The notes under the pieces are model-generated. The model did no database searches, was not told the origin of the DNA, and worked only from the letters and a program-made list of their open reading frames with translations. The translations under genes were made by a program, and so were the position numbers. Source: Ravibacter sp964562455 (lineage in GTDB: Bacteria; Bacteroidota; Bacteroidia; Cytophagales; Spirosomataceae). From it: 32,175 bases of DNA. This document shows, in pieces, positions 1 through 7,150 of the stretch. How positions within the stretch are numbered: the first letter of the stretch is position 1; each line of letters begins with the position of its first letter. The DNA is taken from contig CAZLTN010000058.1 of the NCBI GenBank assembly GCA_964562455.1, forward strand, positions 1 to 32,175. Direction: 5' to 3'.

Positions 1-2
1 CC

Positions 3-704
3 GGCGCCTCGCGGGGATCGGGCGGTGAAAAGCTCTACGGCATGTACTGCGCGCCCTGTCACGGGGCAGACAGGAAGGGAAACCATGACGGGTCATACCC
101 ATCCGTACTTTCGCTCGAAAGGAAAATGACCCCTGCGCAACTGACGGAACTATTCAAAACGGGACGGGGTATGATGCCTTCTTTTTCCCATATCTCGCAG
201 CAGGAACGAAAGGCCATTTCCGATTTTCTCTTTCAAAAAACCTCTGATGAAAAGGTAGCGGTATCACAGAAAAAGGTTATCCCTTTCCAGCAAACGGGTT
301 ATAACCGGTGGTACCACAAGGGCTATCCTGTAAGCACTCCGCCCTGGGGCACGCTTACGGCCGTCGACCTGAACACCGGCGGGCACAAATGGCAGGTTCC
401 GTTGGGCGAATACCCTGAATTAACTGAAAAAGGTATCCCGCTTACCGGCACCGACAATTACGGAGGACCGGTAGCCACAGCCGGAAACGTGATTTTCATT
501 GCGGCCACCCGCGACGAGAAAATCAGGGCTTTCGATCGGCGCACCGGTAAAAAACTCTGGGAGCACGCGCTGCCCGCTGCCGGGTATGCTACGCCGAGCA
601 CCTACATGATAAACGGACGGCAGTACGTGGTGATCGCCTGCGGCGGTGGCAAGCTCAATACGAAATCGGGGAGTAAATACGTGGCATTTGCTCTTTCGGA
701 ATGA
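3..704 (+). CDS. PQQ-dependent dehydrogenase with cytochrome c domain, 3' end only
   Basis: The frame is open from the window edge, so only the last 233 residues of a larger protein are visible. Just after the edge comes a cytochrome c motif CAPCH (haem attachment) with a likely axial Met in GRGMMPSF about 45 residues later. After that is a C-terminal quinoprotein propeller part: PPWGTLTAVDL, GTDNYGGPVATAG, IFIAATRDEKIRAFD, GYATPSTY and the terminal glycine-rich VIACGGGK. This order matches Bacteroidetes glucose/alcohol-type quinoprotein dehydrogenases that carry a cytochrome c domain inserted in the propeller. These oxidise sugars or alcohols in the periplasm and pass electrons through haem to the respiratory chain. 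The substrate cannot be told from this fragment. The family call is secure; the start and signal peptide lie outside the window. Confidence 0.88.
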   Translation, partial: GASRGSGGEKLYGMYCAPCHGADRKGNHDGSYPSVLSLERKMTPAQLTELFKTGRGMMPSFSHISQQERKAISDFLFQKTSDEKVAVSQKKVIPFQQTGYNRWYHKGYPVSTPPWGTLTAVDLNTGGHKWQVPLGEYPELTEKGIPLTGTDNYGGPVATAGNVIFIAATRDEKIRAFDRRTGKKLWEHALPAAGYATPSTYMINGRQYVVIACGGGKLNTKSGSKYVAFALSE

Positions 705-742
705 AAGTTCCCTGCAAGACTCGGACCTTCGCACCGGATCAC

Positions 743-750
743 TAATTTTG
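743..750 (+). promoter_or_regulatory. Candidate -7 promoter box (TAATTTTG)
   Basis: TAATTTTG fits the Bacteroidetes -7 consensus TAnnTTTG and lies 33 bases before the ATG of the flavoprotein gene. No convincing TTG/TTTG is seen at the usual -33 distance, so this is a weak call. Confidence 0.3.
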
Positions 751-783
751 TGCCATTAAAGGCAAAATACCTTTCAGGCGTAT

Positions 784-2355
784 ATGAAGCTGCTCGATGT
801 ACAACTGGCGCCGGAGATCGCGCTGGACCAGGAAAAATTTGAAGAATTTGTCAGGAGAAAATTTTCCGTCAAGCCAGGAGAAAAACTGGAAATCCGGAAG
901 ATAAGACAATCGATAGACGCCCGCTCCCGGCAGGTGAAAGTTTCTATAAAAGCGGAGGTATTTATTAACGAAGCCCTCCCCGACCTACTGATTACAAGTC
1001 AGTTGTATGGTGACGTATCCCGGGCCAGGCCTGTTATAATCGTGGGCGCCGGGCCCGCAGGTCTTTTTGCGGCACTAAGGCTGATCGAACACGGGCTGAG
1101 GCCCGTCATTCTCGAACGCGGAAAGGATGTGCGTTCGCGGCGGCGGGATCTGGCAGCGATCAATAAGGAGCATATCGTCGATCCTGATTCCAACTATTGC
1201 TTCGGCGAGGGCGGAGCCGGTACCTATTCCGACGGTAAGCTTTATACGCGTTCCAACAAACGCGGCGATATCAAACGGATCCTGGAGATCCTGGTCAGGC
1301 ATGGAGCCACTGAGCAGATACTGATCGATACCCACCCCCATATCGGCACCAATAAGCTGCCGGTTATTATACAGGCAATCCGTGAAACCATTATTAAAGC
1401 CGGCGGAGAGGTCCATTTCGACACAAGAGTCGAAGAATTCCTCGTTGACGGCAACCGTTTGAAAGGAGTAGCCACTGCGGACGGACGCGAGTTCACAGGT
1501 GCCGCCGTAATCCTGGCTACAGGCCATTCTGCCAGGGATATTTTTGAAAGACTTCACCGGCAGAATATCCTGATCGAGAGCAAGCCCTTTGCGATGGGGA
1601 TCAGGATAGAACATCCTCAGACACTGATCGACCGCATCCAGTATCATTGCAGTACAGACCGGGGCCCTTACCTGCCCGCGGCCGCGTACAGCCTGGTGAC
1701 CCAGACCAGTACCGGAAACACTCAAAGGGGAGTGTTTTCTTTCTGCATGTGCCCCGGGGGATTCATTGTTCCGGCGGCCACTGCCGCGGGAGAAGTGGTC
1801 GTCAACGGTATGTCTCCTTCGAGACGGGATTCCGAATTTGCGAATTCCGGCCTTGTAGTGGCAGTTACGGAAGAAGATGTAAGGCCCTACCTGAGAGATT
1901 ACGGCCCTTTGGCCGGTATGGAGCTCCAACGCCGGATAGAGCAGAAAGCGTGCAACGTAGCCGGAGCGACCCAAACGGCCCCTGCACAGCGGGCACTCGA
2001 TTTTGTACGCAATAAACAGTCCGGAAATATTCAGCGCAGCTCCTATCAGCCGGGCCTTGCGCCGGTTCCTCTTGAAGAATTTCTCCCGGAATGGATCACG
2101 TCCTCACTACGGGCAGGCCTGGAAGATTTCGGTCGGAAAATGAAGGGTTACCTGTCTAATGATGCGATCCTTGTCGGGGTAGAAAGCAGGACTTCGTCGC
2201 CTGTCCGCATTCCCAGAGATCCGGATACCTGCGAGCACCCCCGGCTCAAGGGCCTGGTACCCTGCGGAGAAGGGGCCGGCTATGCAGGCGGGATCATGTC
2301 CGCGGCAATGGACGGGGAACGGTGCGCGGACGCAATTACTAAATACCTGTTGTAA
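784..2355 (+). CDS. FAD-dependent oxidoreductase, COG2509-type
   Basis: A 523-residue cytoplasmic protein with no signal peptide. An N-terminal segment of about 80 residues precedes a dinucleotide-binding motif VIIVGAGPAGLFAA (around residues 84-97). Further blocks are NYCFGEGGAGTYSDGKLYTR, LATGHSARD, FAMGIRIEHPQ, SFCMCPGG and a C-terminal VPCGEGAGYAGGIMSAAMDG that would close the FAD site. This block order and length are those of the COG2509 'uncharacterised FAD-dependent dehydrogenase' family, which is widespread in bacteria; its substrate is not established. The ATG at 784 is used because the N-terminal segment resembles other family members. The gene stands alone and runs convergently into topB with a 23-bp gap. 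The family is clear; the reaction is unknown. Confidence 0.85.
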   Translation: MKLLDVQLAPEIALDQEKFEEFVRRKFSVKPGEKLEIRKIRQSIDARSRQVKVSIKAEVFINEALPDLLITSQLYGDVSRARPVIIVGAGPAGLFAALRLIEHGLRPVILERGKDVRSRRRDLAAINKEHIVDPDSNYCFGEGGAGTYSDGKLYTRSNKRGDIKRILEILVRHGATEQILIDTHPHIGTNKLPVIIQAIRETIIKAGGEVHFDTRVEEFLVDGNRLKGVATADGREFTGAAVILATGHSARDIFERLHRQNILIESKPFAMGIRIEHPQTLIDRIQYHCSTDRGPYLPAAAYSLVTQTSTGNTQRGVFSFCMCPGGFIVPAATAAGEVVVNGMSPSRRDSEFANSGLVVAVTEEDVRPYLRDYGPLAGMELQRRIEQKACNVAGATQTAPAQRALDFVRNKQSGNIQRSSYQPGLAPVPLEEFLPEWITSSLRAGLEDFGRKMKGYLSNDAILVGVESRTSSPVRIPRDPDTCEHPRLKGLVPCGEGAGYAGGIMSAAMDGERCADAITKYLL

Positions 2356-2378
2356 GCAGGGATGACCGGGCTGCAATC

Positions 2379-4211
2379 TTATTTCTTCCTGGGCTTACGC
2401 GCGGGCTTGTCCGCAGGCTTCTCTCCGGGATCAGCAATGGCTATCGTCCTGAACACTCCTGTCTTTACTTCGCTGACCAGCTCGGATACCATTTGGGTGA
2501 GCTCGCCTTTAAACGTATCCAAAGCATATTCTCCTTTTTCGATCAGACGGAGCTTCCGCTCCCATTGCCCCGTGAGCTCAGCGCTTTTGAGAAGCTCATT
2601 CTGTATCGTATCGACCAGGTCTATACCTGTTTGTGTAGCGATAATGTTCTTCTTTTTCTTCTCGATATACTTCCTCTTGTAAAGCGTCTCAATAATATTG
2701 GCCCTGGTAGAAGGCCGGCCTATCCCATTGTCTTTCAGAAGTTCCCGCATCTCTTCGTCTTCGACCTGCCTGCCCGCTGTTTCCATCGCACGCAGCAAAG
2801 TCGCCTCGGTATAGTATTTCGGAGGGCTGGTTTTGCCGTGATGAATACGGGGTTCGTGCGGGCCGGTTTCTCCCGCCTCAAAAACAGGCATTACTTTTTC
2901 TTCATCATCTTTTTCCTCCTTTTTATCGTTGGCATACAGTACCCTCCACCCCGGATCGAGCACCTGCTTACCCGTCGCCTTGAATCCGACCTCCCCAACT
3001 TTGCCCATTACGGTTGTATTCGCTACACGGCATTCAGGGTAAAAAACAGCTATAAAACGCCTGGCAATGAGATCATATACCTTTTTTTCGTCGGCTTGCA
3101 GTGCAGCCGGATAAACCCCGGTCGGGATAATAGCGTGATGATCGGTCACTTTCTTATCGTCAAATACGGCCTTCAGCTTTGGAATGGGCCCACTCAGAAG
3201 CGACACGGTAAAGTTTGAATAAGGAGTCATCTGCTCCAGTATGCCGGACACCTTAGGGTGAAGGTCCTCCGACAGGTAAGTGGTATCTACACGCGGATAA
3301 GTGATCAGCTTCTTTTCGTAGAGATTCTGGACTAGCTTCAGCGTGTCGTCGGCAGAGAAGCTGTATTTCTTGTTAGCCTCCACCTGCAGGGAGGTGAGGT
3401 CGAACAGACGGGGATTTCCTTCCTTACCCTCCTTTGTCTCAAACGATACAACCTCAAAGGGGTGCTGTACAAGATAGGCAATCCCTTTCTCGGCCTTCTC
3501 CAACGATTTCAGGCGTTCGATAACAGCCGTAAATTCGGTATCCCTGTACAATGTTTTCAATTCCCAGTACTCCTCTACGACAAAGGCGTTGATCTCTTTC
3601 TGGCGCTGGACGATCATAGCCAGTGTGGGCGTCTGTACCCGCCCGATGGAAAGCACTACGCCTCCTTTTCCGTACCGGGTGGTAAAAAGCCTGGTGGCAT
3701 TCATACCCAGAAGCCAGTCACCTATGGCGCGGGCGCTTCCTGCGGCATAGAGGTTGTCGTATTTCGATGCTTCGCGGAGCTTATTAAAGCCTTCCTGTAT
3801 CGCCTGGGCGGTAAGGGACGAGATCCAAAGACGCTTCACAGGAGCCTTGCATTTTGCTTTCAGCAGCACCCAGCGCTGGATCAGCTCACCTTCCTGTCCG
3901 GCATCCCCGCAGTTAATCACTTCTTCACAGTCCCTTACAAGTGTTTCTATTACAGAAAACTGTCTTTCAACCCCTTTATTTTCTATAAGCTTTATACCAA
4001 AGCTGGGCGGGATCATCGGAAGCTCTTCTATCCGCCAGGTTTTCCAGCGTTCGGTATAGTCGTGCGGCTCTTTCAGGGTACAAAGGTGTCCGAAAGTCCA
4101 GGTAACCTGGTAGCCGTTTCCTTCATAATAGCCTTCCCTGCGCTGCTTTGCTCCCAATATTTCGGCTATATCCCGGGCTACGCTGGGTTTTTCTGCAATA
4201 CATACTTTCAT
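2379..4211 (-). CDS. topB: DNA topoisomerase III (type IA)
   Basis: A 610-residue type IA topoisomerase that relaxes or decatenates DNA through a transient 5'-phosphotyrosine. The TOPRIM domain begins at once with KVCIAEKPSVARDIAEIL (residues 2-19). The acidic metal motif CGDAGQEGEL (about 101-110) corresponds to the DADREGE of other type IA enzymes. A conserved motif SIGRVQTPTLAMIV (about 188-201) follows. The active-site tyrosine is expected in LITYPRVDTTYL (Y305). The frame can be extended 34 residues upstream, but the start at 4211 is chosen because TOPRIM starts right there and an AGAGGGA purine tract precedes it. The C-terminus is a short basic Lys/Pro/Arg tail without zinc-finger cysteines. 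It is divergent from the nucleoid-associated protein gene. Confidence 0.95.
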   Translation of the reverse strand: MKVCIAEKPSVARDIAEILGAKQRREGYYEGNGYQVTWTFGHLCTLKEPHDYTERWKTWRIEELPMIPPSFGIKLIENKGVERQFSVIETLVRDCEEVINCGDAGQEGELIQRWVLLKAKCKAPVKRLWISSLTAQAIQEGFNKLREASKYDNLYAAGSARAIGDWLLGMNATRLFTTRYGKGGVVLSIGRVQTPTLAMIVQRQKEINAFVVEEYWELKTLYRDTEFTAVIERLKSLEKAEKGIAYLVQHPFEVVSFETKEGKEGNPRLFDLTSLQVEANKKYSFSADDTLKLVQNLYEKKLITYPRVDTTYLSEDLHPKVSGILEQMTPYSNFTVSLLSGPIPKLKAVFDDKKVTDHHAIIPTGVYPAALQADEKKVYDLIARRFIAVFYPECRVANTTVMGKVGEVGFKATGKQVLDPGWRVLYANDKKEEKDDEEKVMPVFEAGETGPHEPRIHHGKTSPPKYYTEATLLRAMETAGRQVEDEEMRELLKDNGIGRPSTRANIIETLYKRKYIEKKKKNIIATQTGIDLVDTIQNELLKSAELTGQWERKLRLIEKGEYALDTFKGELTQMVSELVSEVKTGVFRTIAIADPGEKPADKPARKPRKK

Positions 4212-4405
4212 AGTTCCCTCTGAAATCGGGGTGCAATTTGCAAAAATTTGAGGAATGCCTGCCGCACAACGTCCACCCGTCCAGAGAAAAAAGGATATTC
4301 GGATAAAGCGCATCCCCCATGGGGCGGAGCAATTTTACCTGTATTTTTACCGTCCTAAACTAATTCAATTATTAGACAACTCTCAGAAAAACAGGCAAAT
4401 ACCTT

Positions 4406-5431
4406 ATGATACAAATAGACGGAGCCCTGATACGAAACCTGATCCTGCACCGCGCAGGTTCTGAAGATGACAACAGTATTATAAACGATACCCCCGTACA
4501 AATCGCTGAAGAAGAGGAAGCTATTTTCAAAAAAACACTCCTTAAGCCTTTCACCTCCCAGGCCCAGACATATGAATTCAAACATGAAGTAGGCATCGGG
4601 TATAATGTACTGTTCAACCTGTTGAAAAATCTTTTTGAAGAAAAAGAAGACTTCGTCACGATTTCAAAAGACATCCTCCGTCACCTTATTGCTTCTTCTA
4701 CCCACCCTAATATCAAAAGCGGGGACCTCTTCGTGGCCAAATTCGACGGGATTAAAATCAATAACCGGGAGCTCGAGGGAGTAGGCATCTATAAATATGA
4801 GGACAAAGAAAGCTTTATCGAAACGTCGGTATCAGGCAGTGAAGTCGGCTATGCTATCCGGAAGGGCATCGGGAGCAAAAAGCCCGATAAGGCCTGCCTG
4901 ATCCTTTTTACGGAAGAGCCATATACCATCCTGATCATAGACAACAATGGCGGAGACACTTCCTACTGGCAGGAAGACTTTATCAACCACCGGCTTAAAA
5001 ATGATCATGTCAACAACACGCATCACTTTATGAACATGGCAAAAGACTTTATTGCCAATCGTATTACCCAGGATTTTGAAGTGACAAAAGCCGACCAGAT
5101 CGACCTGCTCAACCGTTCGGTAGATTATTTCAAGAAGAAGGAAATCTTTGATAAACAGGAGTTTGAAACGGAGGTTTTCTCCGACCCGAACGTGATCGGC
5201 GCCTTCCAGCATTTCGACCAGGGCTACCGGCAGGAGAAGGAAATCGAGATCCACGACAAGTTTGAGATCGCCCAGCAGACGGTTAAGAAACAATCGCGCA
5301 TTTTCAAAAGCGTGCTGAAGCTCGATAAAAACTTTCACATTTATATCCACGGCAACCGCGAGCTCATCGAGCAGGGAACGGATGAAAAGGGGCGGAAGTT
5401 TTACAGGATTTTTTATGAGGAGGAGTCGTGA
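4406..5431 (+). CDS. Nucleoid-associated protein, NA37/YejK-like
   Basis: A 341-residue soluble protein that fits the 37-kDa nucleoid-associated protein family (E. coli YejK is about 335 residues). Visible blocks are FTSQAQTYEFKHEV near residue 50, SGDLFVAKFDGIKINN near residue 108, and a charged C-terminal region ending in KGRKFYRIFYEEES. The family binds the bacterial nucleoid; its exact role is not settled. The gene is complete. Its last 81 bases (5352-5432) are repeated at 6147-6227, and the hairpin terminator expected after the stop codon is found only after that second copy. The 3' end has therefore been disturbed by the toxin-antitoxin module that follows, which may now be read as part of this transcript. 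The assignment is by block similarity recalled from the family, not by a search. Confidence 0.75.
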   Translation: MIQIDGALIRNLILHRAGSEDDNSIINDTPVQIAEEEEAIFKKTLLKPFTSQAQTYEFKHEVGIGYNVLFNLLKNLFEEKEDFVTISKDILRHLIASSTHPNIKSGDLFVAKFDGIKINNRELEGVGIYKYEDKESFIETSVSGSEVGYAIRKGIGSKKPDKACLILFTEEPYTILIIDNNGGDTSYWQEDFINHRLKNDHVNNTHHFMNMAKDFIANRITQDFEVTKADQIDLLNRSVDYFKKKEIFDKQEFETEVFSDPNVIGAFQHFDQGYRQEKEIEIHDKFEIAQQTVKKQSRIFKSVLKLDKNFHIYIHGNRELIEQGTDEKGRKFYRIFYEEES

Positions 5432-5432
5432 T
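5352..5432 (+). repeat. 81-bp direct repeat, copy A (3' end of nucleoid-associated protein gene)
   Basis: This copy is the in-frame 3' end of the intact gene. It matches 6147-6227 over 81 bases with three mismatches and no gaps. Two mismatches are synonymous (GGA/GGT and ACG/ACA) and one changes Glu to Asp. The copies bracket exactly the MntA/HepT pair. The pattern is like that left at the 3' end of a target gene by an integrating element. Confidence 0.92.
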
Positions 5433-5492
5433 GGGGGAATGTCACTGCTGAGCGGAATTATTTGTATCTTCACATGAACAAACGCTGAAAAA

Positions 5493-5798
5493 ATGGTTAC
5501 GAATGAATTAACCGACCAATTGGCACTTTTTTTCGAAGATAAACCTGTAAAACGGGCTTTCCTGTTCGGCTCTGCTGCCCGTAAAGAATCTACCCCTCAG
5601 AGTGACCTGGATATACTGGTTGATCTCGATTATGAAAACGGGGCCGATTTCTTTACCTTTTTAGACATGCAGGAACAGCTCTCCGTATTAATTGGAATTC
5701 CGGTTGACCTGGTAAGTTCCAATGGGCTATCGGAGTTTATTAAACCGATAATTGATGAGGAAAAGAAGTTAATCTATAAAAAAAAGCTGGCTTACTGA
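5493..5798 (+). CDS. mntA: MntA-type minimal nucleotidyltransferase antitoxin
   Basis: A 101-residue minimal nucleotidyltransferase. It shows the exact GSX10DXD signature of MntA antitoxins: G26-S27, then D38-L39-D40. A third acidic residue is likely D72 in IPVDLVSS. In characterised MntA/HepT systems this enzyme transfers AMP from ATP to a tyrosine of the HEPN toxin and so neutralises it. It starts 61 bases after the nucleoid-associated protein gene, and its 3' end overlaps the frame of the HEPN partner by about 23 bases. An eight-A run (5778-5785) lies within its last codons. A TATCTTCA sequence at 5465-5472 is a poor match to a -7 promoter box. Family and partner agree, so confidence is high. 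Confidence 0.9.
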   Translation: MVTNELTDQLALFFEDKPVKRAFLFGSAARKESTPQSDLDILVDLDYENGADFFTFLDMQEQLSVLIGIPVDLVSSNGLSEFIKPIIDEEKKLIYKKKLAY

Positions 5799-6138
5799 TA
5801 AAGTTCGTCTCCTCCATATCCGGCAGGCAATCACTTATCTTGAGTCTTTTCTGACAGAAAAAAATAAAGAAAGCCTTTATGAAGAGCCGCTATTGCGATT
5901 TGCGGTCGAGCGTCAGCTTGAAATCATTGGAGAAGCTGCCAACAATTTGTCTGATACAATTAAAGTGGCTTTTCCGGAGATAGAATGGAAAAAAGTCGTC
6001 GCCTTCCGAAATTTTATTGTACACGAATACTTCGGAGTAGATCTTGAATTAATCTGGGACATTCTCGCAACAAAAATAGGCCCACTGAAACGGACGGTAC
6101 ATCTGATGTTGAATTATGTGGAAAACCAATTGTCTTGA
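5776..6138 (+). CDS. hepT: HepT-like HEPN ribonuclease toxin, non-canonical start
   Basis: A HEPN-domain protein, 120 residues if read from the ATA at 5776. It contains RNFIVHEY, an exact RX4HXY motif (R78, H83, Y85). That is the ribonuclease motif of HepT toxins, and its tyrosine is the AMPylation target of MntA. The helical block VERQLEIIGEAANNLS is also typical. The frame is open only from 5773 and holds no ATG, GTG or TTG until a TTG at 5893, which would remove the first 39 residues (helix 1). The ATA at 5776 sits about 10 bases after a purine-rich GAGGAAAAGAAG, as expected for a start codon overlapping mntA. It could be ATG mutated to ATA, a rare AUA start, or expression by slippage in the eight-A run. 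The toxin may therefore be silent or weak. Confidence 0.8.
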   Translation: MKKSWLTDKVRLLHIRQAITYLESFLTEKNKESLYEEPLLRFAVERQLEIIGEAANNLSDTIKVAFPEIEWKKVVAFRNFIVHEYFGVDLELIWDILATKIGPLKRTVHLMLNYVENQLS

Positions 6139-6146
6139 ATGACATA

Positions 6147-6227
6147 GCAACCGCGACCTCATCGAGCAGGGTACAGATGAAAAGGGGCGGAAGTTTTACA
6201 GGATTTTTTATGAGGAGGAGTCGTGAT
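6147..6227 (+). pseudogene. 81-bp direct repeat, copy B: orphan 3' fragment of nucleoid-associated protein gene
   Basis: This fragment still encodes the last 26 residues of the nucleoid-associated protein (NRDLIEQGTDEKG... EEES, stop) but has no gene body in front. An in-frame TGA at 6140 closes it upstream. It is 78/81 identical to 5352-5432. A hairpin terminator begins at the very next base. It is best read as the displaced original gene end, left behind when the toxin-antitoxin module and a new copy of the gene end arrived. Confidence 0.9.
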
Positions 6228-6245
6228 CGGACAACGTCCGTTTTT
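6228..6245 (+). terminator. Rho-independent terminator
   Basis: A perfect stem CGGAC / GTCCG with an AAC loop, followed directly by TTTTT. It starts one base after repeat copy B, in the place where the terminator of the nucleoid-associated protein gene would be expected. No such structure follows the intact gene at 5433. Confidence 0.7.
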
Positions 6246-6259
6246 GCAATTTTCAAATG

Positions 6260-6267
6260 TATATTTG
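6260..6267 (+). promoter_or_regulatory. Candidate -7 promoter box (TATATTTG) for the ECF sigma gene
   Basis: TATATTTG is a full match to TAnnTTTG, 50 bases before the sigma factor start. The nearest TTTG upstream (6243-6246) is only 13 bases away, shorter than usual, so the -33 element is uncertain. Confidence 0.4.
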
Positions 6268-6317
6268 TTTATTGTTGCGACAACCGATACTTTTAAGGCT
6301 CATATCCTGAAAACCAG

Positions 6318-6896
6318 TTGGCAGGTAGAAATACACATATTGACCGGGAACTGCTGGAGTTGGTTGCCGCCGGCGACGAACCTTCCTTCCGGGTATTGTA
6401 TGATCGTTTTTCGGCGGGGATTTATCGCACTGCCTGCCGGTACCTGCGGAATGCCGAGCTCGCAGAGGATATCGTGCAGGATACCTTTCTGACGCTTTGG
6501 GCAAATCGCGGAGGTATCAGTAAAATTGACTCTCCCGAGAATTACATTTTCATATTGGCCAGGAATCAATGTTTCAGGCTGCTGAAAGACAAAGCCATTC
6601 TCATCAGTTCGGAAGAAGAATTCTTCACCGATCTGAGCGAGGAGCCTGCCGACGAGGAAGATGAACGTTTCGCCCAGATCAGCAGGGCGATAGACCGCCT
6701 TCCCCCGCAGCAGAAGAAAATTTTCGAGATGGCTAAGCTGAAGGGGCTGAGCCACGAGAAGATCTCGCAAGAGCTCAATCTTTCTCCCAGCACCGTCAAC
6801 AATCATATTACAGCAGCGTTCCGTTCTGTCCGCAGTTACCTGAAACACCGGGCATCGGAGGTATTTATTCTCTTCCTGGCGTTTTTGAAGATCTGA
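6318..6896 (+). CDS. ECF-type RNA polymerase sigma factor (Bacteroidetes PUL family)
   Basis: A 192-residue ECF sigma factor. Region 2 is visible at about residues 23-70 (FRVLYDRFSAGIYRTACRYL, then AELAEDIVQDTFLTLW, which contacts core polymerase and the -10 element). Region 4 is at about 125-175 (IDRLPPQQKKIFEMAKLKGL, then HEKISQELNLSPSTVNNHI, the helix-turn-helix). A hydrophobic tail FILFLAFLKI is common in this family. No ATG is available: an in-frame TAA lies at 6294 and the only standard start is the TTG at 6318, which leaves a normal N-terminus. It is followed by a FecR anti-sigma gene and an STN-bearing SusC, the standard trans-envelope set in which the outer-membrane transporter signals through FecR to release the sigma factor. 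Confidence 0.93.
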   Translation: MAGRNTHIDRELLELVAAGDEPSFRVLYDRFSAGIYRTACRYLRNAELAEDIVQDTFLTLWANRGGISKIDSPENYIFILARNQCFRLLKDKAILISSEEEFFTDLSEEPADEEDERFAQISRAIDRLPPQQKKIFEMAKLKGLSHEKISQELNLSPSTVNNHITAAFRSVRSYLKHRASEVFILFLAFLKI

Positions 6897-6919
6897 GAGA
6901 ATACCAATACCGTGTCTGC

Positions 6920-7004
6920 GTCTTCACAGACTACTCCTATTCGCCTGCTTTACCACTTTAAATCCTTACAATCCTTTTCACAAACCGTTCCGGTCTGTGA
7001 AGAC
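6920..7004. repeat. Long-spaced 12-bp perfect inverted repeat in the sigma/fecR gap
   Basis: GTCTTCACAGAC (6920-6931) and GTCTGTGAAGAC (6993-7004) are perfect reverse complements 61 bases apart, inside the 254-base gap between the sigma and anti-sigma genes. The rest of the gap is AT-rich. It also holds an AATTGAA/TTCAATT dyad (7044-7059) running into a T tract, and a CCCTG/CAGGG dyad (7133-7143) over the ribosome site of fecR. The repeat could be an mRNA stem or a regulator site; function is not known. Confidence 0.5.
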
Positions 7005-7150
7005 ACGACCCGGGGTTGAGAGACCAGTTTCCCCATAACCCGGAATTGAATTTTCAATTTTTTTTCTTCCGACTAGTTACTGATTTCAATTTTTTACTCT
7101 TTAAACACAAAAGAGTATTGTTATTTTTCTAACCCTGTCAGGGAGCCGAT

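Noticed and set aside
1075..1974. A 299-codon minus-strand frame
   Set aside because: Antisense to the COG2509-type flavoprotein, whose motifs are continuous on the plus strand.
2493..3218. A 241-codon plus-strand frame
   Set aside because: Antisense to the topB C-terminal half; no recognisable motif or ribosome site.
3462..4223. A 253-codon plus-strand frame
   Set aside because: It lies wholly antisense to topB, has no family features, and its residue pattern is that of a shadow frame.
4212..4313. N-terminal extension of topoisomerase III by 34 residues
   Set aside because: The TOPRIM domain begins exactly at the internal Met (4211) with a purine-rich site before it; the extension has no similarity to the family.
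5893..6138. An 81-residue HEPN protein starting at the TTG at 5893
   Set aside because: This start removes the first helix, which is clearly encoded upstream in the same open frame (LTDKVRLLHIRQAITYLESF). The longer frame from 5776 fits the HepT family length.
5352..6227. The 81-bp repeats as terminal repeats of a transposon
   Set aside because: The repeats are direct, are coding sequence of the host gene, and enclose no transposase; a gene-end duplication by integration or recombination explains them better.
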